A model generated the notes under the pieces. It was not told the origin of the DNA. It did not search any database and saw only the letters and a list, made by a program, of their open reading frames with translations. A DNA stretch of 64,000 bases, from contig NZ_SJXJ01000004.1 of assembly GCF_004337695.1 (NCBI RefSeq), forward strand, positions 1 to 64,000. Reading direction: 5' to 3'. Made by a program: the position numbers and the translations under genes. The stretch comes from Tenacibaculum sp. M341 (GTDB taxonomy: Bacteria > Bacteroidota > Bacteroidia > Flavobacteriales > Flavobacteriaceae). Numbering within the stretch: position 1 is the first letter of the stretch; every line of letters starts with the position of its first letter. This document shows positions 8,866 through 17,764 of this stretch, piece after piece.

Positions 8866-9897
8866 ATGAAAAACATCATAAAAATAGCTGTTGTATTATT
8901 TGCAATAGCACAAACTTTATACGCACAAGAAACAACAAATCAATGGACAGCAGGAAGACCAGATGGTCATGCACCAATCTCTGTTATGGGAGATCATTAT
9001 CATGGTAAAGGAGATGTTATGTTCTCTTACCGATTCATGAAAATGAACATGGAAGGTTTGTTAAACGGGACTGCTGATATTACTAATAATCAGGTACACG
9101 ATAGCGGATATATGGTGACTCCTTTAAACATGCCAATGGATATGCACATGCTAGGTGTAATGTACGGAGTTTCTGATAAAATTACGATCATGGCTATGGC
9201 AATGTACATTCAAAATGAAATGGATTTACAAATGCGTATGCCTACAGGAATGACGAATCAATTTTCTACAGCGTCTTCAGGATTTGGAGATATTAAATTA
9301 GGAGCATTGTACAAGTTTATCAATGCCAAAGGTCAATCTTTACATGCAAATATTGCTATTTCAATTCCAACAGGTTCATTAGAAGCAAAAGATGTAACTC
9401 CAATGTCTGCACCTAATGAAATACAATTGCCATATCCAATGCAAATTGGTAGTGGAACTTTTGATGCTGATTTAGGATTAACTTACTTAGGACAAACAGC
9501 TAATTTTTCTTGGGGAGCACAATTAAAAGGAACGTATCGTTTTGGAAGAAATGATTTTGATTATTCTTTAGGTAACCGTTATAATTTAAACTCTTGGTTT
9601 GCTTTCAAAACCAATGATTGGTTAAGCTTTTCTGCCAGAGGAGAAGTAGTAGCAGATGAAAGAGTAAATGGAGCTAATCCAAATTTAAATCCGATGATGG
9701 TAACTACAGCAGACACTTTTAATTCCGGAGGTAAATATATTAACGGAGGTTTAGGTTTTAATATTTATGTACCAAAAGGACAGTTTAAAAATGTACGTTT
9801 TGGATTTGAATATGCATATCCATTATTCCAAGAGCCTAACGGAATTCAGTTAAAAAGAGCAGAAACATTAACTTTTGGTTTACAGTATTCACTTTAA
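8866..9897 (+). CDS. Met/His-rich outer-membrane protein, copper-related
   Basis: A 343-residue protein with a signal peptide (1-20). The mature part is predicted to be a beta-barrel with alternating hydrophobic residues and a C-terminal strand ending GLQYSL. The stretch 40-130 is very rich in Met and His (for example MGDHYHGKG, MKMNMEG, MPMDMHMLG and QMRMPTGM). Met-rich and His-rich loops of this kind are typical of copper handling. The family also occurs in copper clusters of Proteobacteria as a putative transporter. It begins an operon with DJ-1-like, TonB receptor and PepSY genes. The 293-base leader upstream holds small inverted repeats (around 8605 and 8772) but no clear promoter. The copper link is inference from composition and context. 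Confidence 0.75.
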   Translation: MKNIIKIAVVLFAIAQTLYAQETTNQWTAGRPDGHAPISVMGDHYHGKGDVMFSYRFMKMNMEGLLNGTADITNNQVHDSGYMVTPLNMPMDMHMLGVMYGVSDKITIMAMAMYIQNEMDLQMRMPTGMTNQFSTASSGFGDIKLGALYKFINAKGQSLHANIAISIPTGSLEAKDVTPMSAPNEIQLPYPMQIGSGTFDADLGLTYLGQTANFSWGAQLKGTYRFGRNDFDYSLGNRYNLNSWFAFKTNDWLSFSARGEVVADERVNGANPNLNPMMVTTADTFNSGGKYINGGLGFNIYVPKGQFKNVRFGFEYAYPLFQEPNGIQLKRAETLTFGLQYSL

Positions 9898-9909
9898 TTC
9901 ATCTATGTA

Positions 9910-10725
9910 ATGAAAGTGTTATCTGTTGTATTCATAAGCTTAATGCTTATAGCTTGTAATACACCTCAAAAAGAAATAACAGACAGCAATGTTACTGCAC
10001 AGAATCATGCTGATGTTATGAAGCAAGTTTTCGATACTCCAAAATATGCTATTAAGTCAATAGGTATTCTGGTATACGATGGAGTGAATTCTATGGATTT
10101 TATTGGTCCAAGGTATGTGTTCAGTAGTAGTGGAGTAAAACCACAATTAATAGGATTAAAACCAGGAAAGGTAAAGACAGCTAACGGTTTAGAATTTGTT
10201 GTTAATACAGTTATTGATTCTGTACAAAAATTAGATGTATTGGTAATACCAGGTGGAACTATTGCAACAATAAAAGCAGCACAAAATAGAAGATTATTGA
10301 ACTGGATTAAAAAAATTGATAAGAATTCTATTTATACAACTTCAGTTTGTACAGGTGGTTGGATTTTAGGAGCGACTGGTTTACTACAAGGGAAAAAAGC
10401 TTCAACCAATTGGTATAGAGAAGAGGAAATTTTAACCAAGTTTGGAGCAATTCCAGCTAATGAGCGCTATACAAAGGATGGTAAATATTGGACATCTGCT
10501 GGAGTTACCGCTGGTATGGATATGTCACTAGCAATAGTTGCAGATAATTTTGGTAAAAACTATGCTCAAGCTATTATGTTAGATATGGAATATGATGCAC
10601 AGCCACCTATTGAAGGAGGTAGTCCAGAAAAAACCGATAAAAAAGTATATCAGATGATGGAGTTAATGTATGAAGCTATGATAACACCAGCCATTGATAG
10701 CCTTAAAATAATTAATTTAAAATAG
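9910..10725 (+). CDS. DJ-1/PfpI family lipoprotein
   Basis: A 271-residue DJ-1/PfpI-superfamily protein carrying a lipoprotein signal with lipobox Cys16 (LIAC), so it is membrane-anchored outside the cytoplasm. The core fold spans about 48-240. The nucleophile-elbow motif SVCTGG places the reactive Cys at 147. The segment VLVIPGG (111-117) is the usual glycine-rich strand. The position that is often His in AraC-linked DJ-1 domains is Asn167 (STNW). It lies 12 bases after the Met-rich barrel gene and 18 before the TonB receptor, inside one operon. A periplasmic DJ-1 protein in a metal operon suggests a metal-binding or redox role, which is inference. Confidence 0.85.
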   Translation: MKVLSVVFISLMLIACNTPQKEITDSNVTAQNHADVMKQVFDTPKYAIKSIGILVYDGVNSMDFIGPRYVFSSSGVKPQLIGLKPGKVKTANGLEFVVNTVIDSVQKLDVLVIPGGTIATIKAAQNRRLLNWIKKIDKNSIYTTSVCTGGWILGATGLLQGKKASTNWYREEEILTKFGAIPANERYTKDGKYWTSAGVTAGMDMSLAIVADNFGKNYAQAIMLDMEYDAQPPIEGGSPEKTDKKVYQMMELMYEAMITPAIDSLKIINLK

Positions 10726-10743
10726 TATTTAATACAAGATAAA

Positions 10744-13077
10744 ATGAAAAAACTGATAGTGATAGGACTATTAATGATGGTCTTAAAAATTTCAGCACAA
10801 ACCATATATAAAGGAAAAGTAGTAGATAAAAATAACAATCCAATTATAGGTGCAACAATTGTTAGTGCAGCTAAAAAAGGAACTGCTACAGATATTGAAG
10901 GTAATTTTACCATAAAACTGAATAATGCATCAGTAAAAGTTTCAGCTGTAGGCTACGAAACATTAAAAGTAATATTGGTTACAGAATTTAATACTATTGC
11001 TCTTGCAGATAAAATTGAAGATTTAGAAGAGGTAATTGTTTCAGCAAGTAGAGAAACCCAAGATAGAAGAGAAGTACCAGCTTCAATTGGAGTATTAACA
11101 GCCAATCAAATAAAAGAAACGAAAGCTTTCGGAATTGAGCAGTTAGTCAATCAAGTGCCAGGAGTTTTTATGAGTTCATCAAAAGCTTCAAGTAACGAAC
11201 AGCACTTTATGGCTGTACGTTCACCAATTTCAACAAAATCATTGTTTTTATATGTTGAAGACGGTTTACCAATTCGTCCAGTAGCTGTATTTAATCACAA
11301 TGCGTTGCTTGAAATGAACAATACTACATTTAAAAAAGTTGAAGTATTAAAAGGACCAGCATCTAGTATTTACGGAAGTGAAGCTATTGGTGGAAGTTTT
11401 AATTTTATTACTAAAAATCCTAGAAAAGAGTTGGGTGGATCGTTAGGTTTTCAAATAAATGATTTAGGAATTACACGTTTAGAGGCTGAAGCATCTACAA
11501 CAGCAAATGACAAGTATGGTTTTTATGTTGGCGGACATTACATTCAAAGAAATAACGGACCAGTTGGGCATTCTGATTATGAGAAATTTGCGATTACTTT
11601 TAAAAATGTAAATGATTTTTCAGAAACATTAAAATGGACAAATAGTGTAAGTTTTATTGATTATAGATCTGATATGGCTGGATCTATTTCTGAAGATAAC
11701 TTTCAGAACGAAAATTACGATAGTGAACAAACATTTACAGAAAGAGTAGCACGCGCATTACGTTTCCGATCTACTTTAGATAAACAATGGAATGATAATA
11801 ATAAAACATCGTTCAACTTTATTTACAGAAATAATCTAATGGATCAAATTCCTTCATACAGAGTTCGTCAGAATAGAAATATTGGAGTTTTAACAGGTAC
11901 AGGAACTGGAGAAGTTAATTCAAACAAGTTTAGAAGTTATGTAGGATTGGTACAGCACAAATTAACGTTTAATAAAGGATCGTTAATTATTGGTGCTACG
12001 GCAGATTATTCTCCGCAAGATTATGTTGCAGAAACCATTGATGTGGTAGTAGATGTAGCGTCTAGAAAAAATATATCATATACTAAAAATGATGGTGATT
12101 TCATCTTAAATTATCAAGCAGATATTTTTAATTATGCAGGATACACACAGTTTGAAATCTCACCTATTGAAAGCTTAACATTTACAGGAGCAATTCGTTT
12201 TGATAAGTTTACTTACGATTACGATAATTTAATTGAAGGAGTTTCTGGAGTAAGAGATACCAAAGTTACTTACGATAGTTTTGCACCTAAGTTAGGATTG
12301 AACTTTAATCTGAATAAAAATGTAGGTTTTTACGCAAATTATTCAAGAGGATTTACACCACCACAAACATCTACATTGTTTAGAAATAGTAAAAGTACTA
12401 CAGGAGGAACAGTGTTTGATTTAAAACCAGCGAAGTTTAATAGTTACGAAGTTGGTACCTATGTAAAAGTAGGCAACAATTTTAAGGCAGACGTTGCTTT
12501 GTATATTTTAGATGGAAATGATCGATTGATTTCTATTAGAGATGATGCAGGCGATTTTTTACAGTTAAATGCCGGAGAAACAAGATCAAAAGGAGTTGAA
12601 TTAGGATTGAAATATAATTTCTTAGAAAATCTTTCTATTGCGTATAGCGGAAGTTATGCTACTCATACATACTTGTCTTTTTTCGATAATAATGTTGATT
12701 ATTCAAATACAGCTATGCAAACGGCACCAAACTACTTGTCAATGTCGTCTATTAACTACAAGCCAATCGAAAAGTTATCATTAACCTTAGAGCATGAGCA
12801 GGTAGGATCGTATAATACAAGTTTTGAAGGTCAGGCTGTAATAGGAGTTGATGCTGCTGGGAACGATGTTTTGGGTACAACACTATATGATGGTCATCAT
12901 GTATTTAATTTCAGAGCAAATTACGAGTATCACGATTTTGAAATTTGGGGACAAGCATTAAATGTTTTTAATAAATTATATGCTGTAAGAGCAAGTTATA
13001 ACAGGTTTAGAGGAGAGAATAGTTATTCTATTGGAAATCCAAGAGCTTTTCACTTCGGAATTAAGTATAACTTCTAA
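10744..13077 (+). CDS. TonB-dependent outer-membrane receptor
   Basis: A 777-residue active importer. Residues 1-19 form the signal peptide. A CarboxypepD_reg-like domain (20-95, with KGKVVDKNNNPI) is followed by a plug domain (about 98-230, with the TonB-proximal EEVIVSASR). A 22-strand barrel ends in FHFGIKYNF with the typical C-terminal Phe. The size fits siderophore or metal receptors rather than SusC-type glycan importers, and no SusD follows. A PepSY membrane gene overlaps its stop by one base. Substrate is probably a metal or metal chelate. Copper is favoured by the Met-rich neighbour, while iron-siderophore is the usual partner of PepSY proteins. Confidence 0.92.
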   Translation: MKKLIVIGLLMMVLKISAQTIYKGKVVDKNNNPIIGATIVSAAKKGTATDIEGNFTIKLNNASVKVSAVGYETLKVILVTEFNTIALADKIEDLEEVIVSASRETQDRREVPASIGVLTANQIKETKAFGIEQLVNQVPGVFMSSSKASSNEQHFMAVRSPISTKSLFLYVEDGLPIRPVAVFNHNALLEMNNTTFKKVEVLKGPASSIYGSEAIGGSFNFITKNPRKELGGSLGFQINDLGITRLEAEASTTANDKYGFYVGGHYIQRNNGPVGHSDYEKFAITFKNVNDFSETLKWTNSVSFIDYRSDMAGSISEDNFQNENYDSEQTFTERVARALRFRSTLDKQWNDNNKTSFNFIYRNNLMDQIPSYRVRQNRNIGVLTGTGTGEVNSNKFRSYVGLVQHKLTFNKGSLIIGATADYSPQDYVAETIDVVVDVASRKNISYTKNDGDFILNYQADIFNYAGYTQFEISPIESLTFTGAIRFDKFTYDYDNLIEGVSGVRDTKVTYDSFAPKLGLNFNLNKNVGFYANYSRGFTPPQTSTLFRNSKSTTGGTVFDLKPAKFNSYEVGTYVKVGNNFKADVALYILDGNDRLISIRDDAGDFLQLNAGETRSKGVELGLKYNFLENLSIAYSGSYATHTYLSFFDNNVDYSNTAMQTAPNYLSMSSINYKPIEKLSLTLEHEQVGSYNTSFEGQAVIGVDAAGNDVLGTTLYDGHHVFNFRANYEYHDFEIWGQALNVFNKLYAVRASYNRFRGENSYSIGNPRAFHFGIKYNF

Positions 13078-14324
13078 TGAAAAATAGAAAATTAAATCAA
13101 TGGTTGTGGAAATGGCACTTTATAGCAGGTGCCATTTCACTGCCTTTTGTATTAGTACTATCTATAACTGGGGCTATTTATTTGTTCAAACCTAATGTAG
13201 AAAACAAAGTTGTTTCAGATATTCAGCAAATAAAAAATGCAAATACTAATACAGCAGCTTTAAGTTATCAAGCACAATGGGATATCGCTAAAAATAACTC
13301 GAAACGAACATTAAACTCCATGATTCTTTCCGAAGAAAAAAACAAGAGCACTGAGTTTATTTCTGGAAGATTCGGAGGAAAACAATCGTTATATATCAAT
13401 CCTTATTCAGGAGAAGTGTCAGGAACTTTTAAAGCAAAAGATACTTGGATGTATACAGTTCGAAAATTACATGGCGAGTTGTTGGGAGGTAAAGTTGGTA
13501 CCAAATTAGTAGAGTTAGTAGCTAGTTGGATGGTGGTGCTTATTTTAACAGGTTTATACATTTGGTTTCCGTTTGTAAAAGGAGCAAAAGGTGTTTTTAC
13601 CATTCGTTTTAAAGAAGGCAAACGTACCTTGTTTAGAGATGTACATGCAGTTACAGGATTTTGGATGTCAATTTTATTATTGATTGTTTTAGCTGGAGGT
13701 TTTCCGTGGACAGATGTTTTTGGGGCAAATTTTAAATGGGTTCAAAAAGTTACCAATACAGGTTATCCTAAAACATGGAGTGGTAGAGGTTTGTCGTCTT
13801 CAGTGTCAGAAAAATCATTGACATTAGATGAAATGGTGCGTATTGCAAAGCAGCAAAATTTAAATGGAGTTATTACAGTAGGTTTACCAAAGTCACCTAA
13901 AAGTACTTTTTCGGTATCTAACAGAACATTTCCATTATCAGATCAAAAAATGTTGCATTTCGATCAGTATTCGGGTAAGTTAATTAAACATCATACTTGG
14001 AGCGATGTGGGTGTTTTAATGAGAGCAAGAATGTGGCTAATGGCATTTCATCAAGGGCAGTTTGGTGGATGGAATTGGTATTTACTGTTTTTTACAGCTA
14101 TTGCTTTAACAATAATGAGTATTGGAGCTATATTTTCTTATGCCTATAGAAAACAGAAAGGAAAATTAGGGATACCTAAGTCGCCTAAAAAGTTAAATGT
14201 AGGCAAAGGTATTGTAGTTCTATTATTGTTGTTAAGTATTGTATTTCCTTTATTTGGAGTGAGTTTGTTGTTGATTTTAGGGATTGAATTTTTAAAAAGA
14301 AGGTTTAAAACAGTCAATTCGTAA
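13077..14324 (+). CDS. PepSY-associated inner-membrane protein
   Basis: A 415-residue PepSY_TM family protein, relatives of which are called iron-regulated membrane or PiuB-like proteins. Hydrophobic segments lie near 17-38, 138-163, 195-212, 325-350 and 380-405. The family often reduces metal chelates or supports TonB-linked metal uptake. Its ATG overlaps the receptor stop (TAATG), so the two are translationally coupled. Conserved His residues near membrane ends (for example KWHF at 13-16 and HAVTGF at about 190) could bind haem. No terminator is obvious directly after the gene. Confidence 0.88.
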   Translation: MKNRKLNQWLWKWHFIAGAISLPFVLVLSITGAIYLFKPNVENKVVSDIQQIKNANTNTAALSYQAQWDIAKNNSKRTLNSMILSEEKNKSTEFISGRFGGKQSLYINPYSGEVSGTFKAKDTWMYTVRKLHGELLGGKVGTKLVELVASWMVVLILTGLYIWFPFVKGAKGVFTIRFKEGKRTLFRDVHAVTGFWMSILLLIVLAGGFPWTDVFGANFKWVQKVTNTGYPKTWSGRGLSSSVSEKSLTLDEMVRIAKQQNLNGVITVGLPKSPKSTFSVSNRTFPLSDQKMLHFDQYSGKLIKHHTWSDVGVLMRARMWLMAFHQGQFGGWNWYLLFFTAIALTIMSIGAIFSYAYRKQKGKLGIPKSPKKLNVGKGIVVLLLLLSIVFPLFGVSLLLILGIEFLKRRFKTVNS

Positions 14325-14417
14325 AGTTTTCACAAAAAATTAATACACAGTTTTAGTAAGGATACTTAATTTTAAAGACAAACTATCTAATAAAGTTTAA
14401 TAATTAAATCAATAGAA

Positions 14418-14960
14418 ATGAAAAAATCAGTTTTATCAATAGTTGTTTTTGCAATTGCATTGATCTGTTCTACAGACGCAGTAGCTCAAAAATTCTCAGA
14501 CATGGATAAAAGTCCGTTGGATGCTTCAACATATCCAGCTAGCTACAGAGAATCAAACAAATTAGTTAAAGTATATTACAGTCGTCCTTTCTTAAAAGGA
14601 AGAGCTTTGTCTAAATTAGCTCCTGCAGGAAAAGTTTGGAGAACAGGTGCAAATGAAGCTCCAGAAATTACTTTTTACAAAGATGTAATGTTCGGAGGTC
14701 AAAAAGTAAAAGCTGGTACATATACTTTATTTACTATTCCTAGTGATAATGAGTGGACAGTGATTTTAAGTACTGCTAAAAATGTTTGGGGAGCTTATTT
14801 TTACAATGAAAGTGAAGATGTTGTAAGAGTAAAAGGAAAAGTATCTAAATCAGGAAAAACAATTGAAAATTTCTCTATTGCTTTTGATGGAGAAGGAGAT
14901 AGTGCTACTATGTACTTAGGATGGGCAGATACTATTGTTTCTGTACCTGTAAAAGGATAA
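14418..14960 (+). CDS. DUF2911 exported protein
   Basis: A 180-residue protein with a signal peptide (1-23). The DUF2911 domain covers about 45-178, with YYSRPFLKGR, GKVWRTGANEA, GTYTLFTIP and VWGAYFYN. This family is widespread in Bacteroidota and has no assigned biochemical role. It lies 93 bases after the PepSY gene and ends at a clear terminator, so it may be read from its own promoter. Confidence 0.88.
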   Translation: MKKSVLSIVVFAIALICSTDAVAQKFSDMDKSPLDASTYPASYRESNKLVKVYYSRPFLKGRALSKLAPAGKVWRTGANEAPEITFYKDVMFGGQKVKAGTYTLFTIPSDNEWTVILSTAKNVWGAYFYNESEDVVRVKGKVSKSGKTIENFSIAFDGEGDSATMYLGWADTIVSVPVKG

Positions 14961-14993
14961 TTAGTACTTAGTATACAACAAAGTATTTATATT

Positions 14994-15040
14994 AAAATCC
15001 AAAGTTGAAAGAGTTTTCTTTTAATTTTGGATTTTTTTAT
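14994..15040 (+). terminator. Rho-independent terminator after the DUF2911 gene
   Basis: An 8-10 bp outer stem (14994-15003 with 15026-15035) and a short inner AAAG/CTTT stem are followed by a T-run. Confidence 0.75.
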
Positions 15041-15112
15041 TGCTTAAATGAAAAAGAAATAGTTAAAACAGCATTTTAATGAATGATAAACAAGGAATAA
15101 ATAACTAGTTAA

Positions 15113-15724
15113 ATGAGAGAAATTGTAAAAAGTTGGTTGGATTATTGTCAAAAAGATGACGAAATTATAAGAGGTGAGTTTGATACTTTGTTTATGGACA
15201 ATATAACTGATGAAGAAGTAAGAGCTATTTTTAAGCCTTTTGTTAGTAGTAAAAAGTTGTCTAAAAGAATGATAAGGTATTTGAAAGATTATAGAAACGA
15301 TGGTATTGTAGATACTACAATAGATAAAAGAGGTTTCATGGAAAAACTTTTAAGATTGGATTTTGAAGAGAGAAAACCAGATGTAGAGAATATAAATTTA
15401 TTTAGCAAAGTCATATTCCCAACTAAATATAAATTTAATCCAGATTTTGAAGAAGTAGAAGAAGATATGATGGGGGATGTGTTCTCTCAAAAATTTAATA
15501 ATCATTTTAGAAGAAGTAAAGTAAATGAAAAGCCTAAAATATATCCATTGTATCAGGCTATTAGTTGTATTTCAAGCTATTATTCTTTTACACAATATTT
15601 ATTTCAACCATTAGTAAATATGAATTACACAGCAAGTCATATTTATGAGTTTTTAATGAGAGGTGGTACTTATGCTGTTATAGAGGATACCGTTTACTAT
15701 TCTTTTAAAGAAGAGCTGTCTTAG
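15113..15724 (+). CDS. Hypothetical protein, 203 aa
   Basis: A soluble, charged protein without signal peptide or membrane segment. I do not recognise its family. It begins with a helical stretch (REIVKSWLDYCQKDDEIIRG) and the middle is Asp/Glu-rich (about 118-130). It lies 55 bases before another unknown gene that has a decayed paralogue behind it. Such runs of small unrelated soluble genes often encode immunity proteins of contact-dependent toxins, but no toxin gene is in view, so this is only a possibility. Confidence 0.65.
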   Translation: MREIVKSWLDYCQKDDEIIRGEFDTLFMDNITDEEVRAIFKPFVSSKKLSKRMIRYLKDYRNDGIVDTTIDKRGFMEKLLRLDFEERKPDVENINLFSKVIFPTKYKFNPDFEEVEEDMMGDVFSQKFNNHFRRSKVNEKPKIYPLYQAISCISSYYSFTQYLFQPLVNMNYTASHIYEFLMRGGTYAVIEDTVYYSFKEELS

Positions 15725-15778
15725 AGACTTTGGTTGTTAGCGAGGGGATTATTAAAGCTTTCTTACTTCATTTAAGAG

Positions 15779-16207
15779 ATGAAAAAAATAGAATGTGACT
15801 TTAAAGAAGATTTAAAAGAAGAATTAGGATTTCGTATTGTTTTAAAACCAGAAAACGATGCACTTAAATATTTTTTATTAGGTACACCTATTGAAAAAAT
15901 AGCTCAATTCATTAAATTTCTTCTAAATTCTGAGGGAGGAGGTGGTGATGAAGTTTCGTATTTAGAGACTTATTCAAACCTAGATAGAGGAGATTTTGCG
16001 ACAGGTAATTGTTTTAATAAAGATGAGGTAAAAGTTATCCATGATGTATATGGTACATTAGTGTTAAAGGAAAAGTTGTTTTGTGCTATTTTTTATGAAT
16101 TCGGGTTAAATGTACTAGAAAAAAATAAGGATAAAAAAGTTTTAAATAATCAGTGGGAAAAAGAAATGAAAGAAGGTTTAGTTAAATTAAAAGAAAAGTT
16201 TATTTAG
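15779..16207 (+). CDS. Hypothetical protein, 142 aa, possibly shortened
   Basis: A soluble protein of unknown family. Its N-terminus (DFKEDLKEELGFRIVLKPEN) resembles the peptide encoded in the same frame directly after its TAG stop (DEFKEILRESLETNISVIIEPE). This means that either two tandem paralogues were fused by loss of the second start, or a TAG interrupted a longer gene. A Gly-rich turn (EGGGGDE) lies near residue 55. An immunity-type role is possible from the tandem duplication pattern but is not shown. Confidence 0.6.
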   Translation: MKKIECDFKEDLKEELGFRIVLKPENDALKYFLLGTPIEKIAQFIKFLLNSEGGGGDEVSYLETYSNLDRGDFATGNCFNKDEVKVIHDVYGTLVLKEKLFCAIFYEFGLNVLEKNKDKKVLNNQWEKEMKEGLVKLKEKFI

Positions 16208-16363
16208 GAGTGGCAAGTAGTAGAATCAGTTGATGAATTTAAAGAGATTTTGAGGGAGAGTTTAGAGACTAATATCAGTGTGATTATAGAGCCTGAATTT
16301 TGGGAAACTGAGAAAACATTTTATTTATATATTCCTGATGAAAAGGTAATCAGGAAATCATGA
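16208..16363 (+). pseudogene. Truncated paralogue of the preceding gene
   Basis: Reading on in frame from the TAG at 16205-16207 gives 51 further codons to a TGA at 16361-16363. They encode a peptide that aligns with the first part of the preceding protein. There is no ATG, GTG or TTG at its beginning in this frame, and the rest of the paralogue is missing. It is best read as the remains of a second copy. Confidence 0.5.
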
Positions 16364-16380
16364 GGTTCATATTAATAAAA

Positions 16381-16448
16381 ATATGTTATCTCAGACTTGT
16401 AATTCGTTTTATTTAGAAAATAGCATTACAAGTCTATGATAAACATAT
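16381..16448. repeat. Long imperfect hairpin in non-coding DNA
   Basis: Arms 16381-16403 and 16425-16448 pair over about 22 bp with a small interruption and a loop of 21 bases. There is no T-run directly after it. It lies between the decayed paralogue and a converging lipoprotein gene. It could be a weak bidirectional terminator or a small mobile-repeat relic. The remaining bases to 16622 hold nothing I can name. Confidence 0.55.
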
Positions 16449-16622
16449 ATCTTTTAGTTGTGTCGAAAATTATTATTGTATTGGTTGCTTTTAACCTGAT
16501 TTTAATTTTACACCCAATGATAACTAAAATTGCTCAATATCAACTCTTTTATCAATCTTATAAAATAAACTGTATCGAAGGGTTGGACCTTTCATTTGAT
16601 TATCAGTAAAGTTTAAAAACTA

Positions 16623-17345
16623 TTAAAATGTTCTTGTTCCTGACCAGGTTCCAATTTCTATGGATTGACTATTGCTAAAAACACCCTTCATATCGTTATT
16701 TTCAAGAGTTCCAGTAAAAGTAGTGCCTGTTGAAGCTTCTCCTGAGATAGTTGAATCATCATTGATTGTTCCTTTGGCTGTAAAGTACACATTAAAAGTT
16801 GTGCTATAAGCAAGTACATACATTTCATTACTAGTAATAATTGCGTTTAATATTCCTGCATCTGTATTGCCTCCAGTTCCAGTATATGTGCCTTCAAATA
16901 GTTTAGTGACAATTACCGATGTTTCCTTTACTAATAAAATATTGGCATTTGGATGTCCCTCAATCATTAAATTAGAAATCATTGGATTAGTTCCATCTGA
17001 TGAAACCGAAAATGTAAAGCTATTATTTCCACTAATAAAATTTATTGTTGTTTGTTGATTTTCTTGAACAACATCGTTTGTATTGAAAGTATAAGTACTA
17101 CCATCAATGATTACAGTAGCAGAAACATTTCCATCATTGTTTAAATTAATGACAATTATTCCACTTGAACCAATAAATACACCTTTGTAAATTCCAAAAT
17201 TGTTATTGTCAAATTGAGAAATCGCTTGAGGTGTTTGTGATAGGGCATTGTCATTGTTGCCTGAATCAATATCATTGTCATTAGAGCATGATAAGATCAA
17301 TACGCTGAAAATAATTAAAGTTACGAAGATTAGTATTTTTTTCAT
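16623..17345 (-). CDS. Lipoprotein of unknown function, 240 aa
   Basis: A lipoprotein with lipobox LILSC (Cys20), followed by an Asn/Asp-rich tether (SNDNDIDSGNNDN). The rest is predicted all-beta, with two similar halves. Each half contains a G-x-Y-x-G strand (NFGIYKGVFIGSSG at about 50 and FEGTYTGTGGNTD at about 150), suggesting a duplicated small beta-barrel. No enzyme motif is seen. It probably sits on the outer membrane. It is transcribed alone on the minus strand. Confidence 0.78.
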   Translation of the reverse strand: MKKILIFVTLIIFSVLILSCSNDNDIDSGNNDNALSQTPQAISQFDNNNFGIYKGVFIGSSGIIVINLNNDGNVSATVIIDGSTYTFNTNDVVQENQQTTINFISGNNSFTFSVSSDGTNPMISNLMIEGHPNANILLVKETSVIVTKLFEGTYTGTGGNTDAGILNAIITSNEMYVLAYSTTFNVYFTAKGTINDDSTISGEASTGTTFTGTLENNDMKGVFSNSQSIEIGTWSGTRTF

Positions 17346-17764
17346 ATCTCAAAGTTTTGGTTACTATTTTGAAGTTTTATTACTAGTTTTTAATCTGATT
17401 TTATTTGTAGCTCGTAACCATTTAAAAAGTGTAGTTTCTTTTGTTTAAATGTGCATATTTTACACAAACTCCACTTTATAGATTAATTTTCTATTGTATT
17501 TTAATAGATGTCTGGTTAATCTAAATGGTACGATTTGATTAAAAAACTATAAATCTAACTTGCTTCAAAAATATTTATAATTGATGTTTTTCAAGTACTT
17601 ACAATTAGGTATTGTAGTTTTTATTAACTGTAGATAATGATTGTCTCTATTAAAGAAAATAAATAGTCTAACAACACTATTAAAAATAGGATTGCTTATT
17701 AATAGTTGCCGCTGTCACCCGAAAGGATTCGGGCGCGAACAGGGGCGAACTAAGTAAGCTTTAT
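17346..17764. other. Non-coding stretch bordering the accessory island
   Basis: No coding region is supported in these 419 bases. The right end holds a GC-rich imperfect palindrome (17694-17759) that differs sharply from the AT-rich surroundings. A GTCTAAC heptamer (17666-17672) matches the RYYYAAC attC core. I take this as the left edge of the cassette-like island. Confidence 0.5.
17694..17759 (-). repeat. GC-rich imperfect palindrome, attC-like
   Basis: The arms begin GCTTA and end TAAGC. They converge on a perfect inner stem CCCGAA/TTCGGG (17718-17732 region) with a 4-base loop. The arms differ by small insertions and mismatches, giving extrahelical bases as in attC folds. It starts 6 bases after the stop of the endonuclease V-like gene on the minus strand, where a cassette recombination site would be expected. 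The core heptamers do not match the attC consensus exactly. Confidence 0.45.

Noticed and set aside
10650..10913. Minus-strand open frame between the DJ-1 and TonB receptor genes
   Set aside because: It overlaps the signal peptide and domain start of a clear TonB receptor and has no family resemblance.
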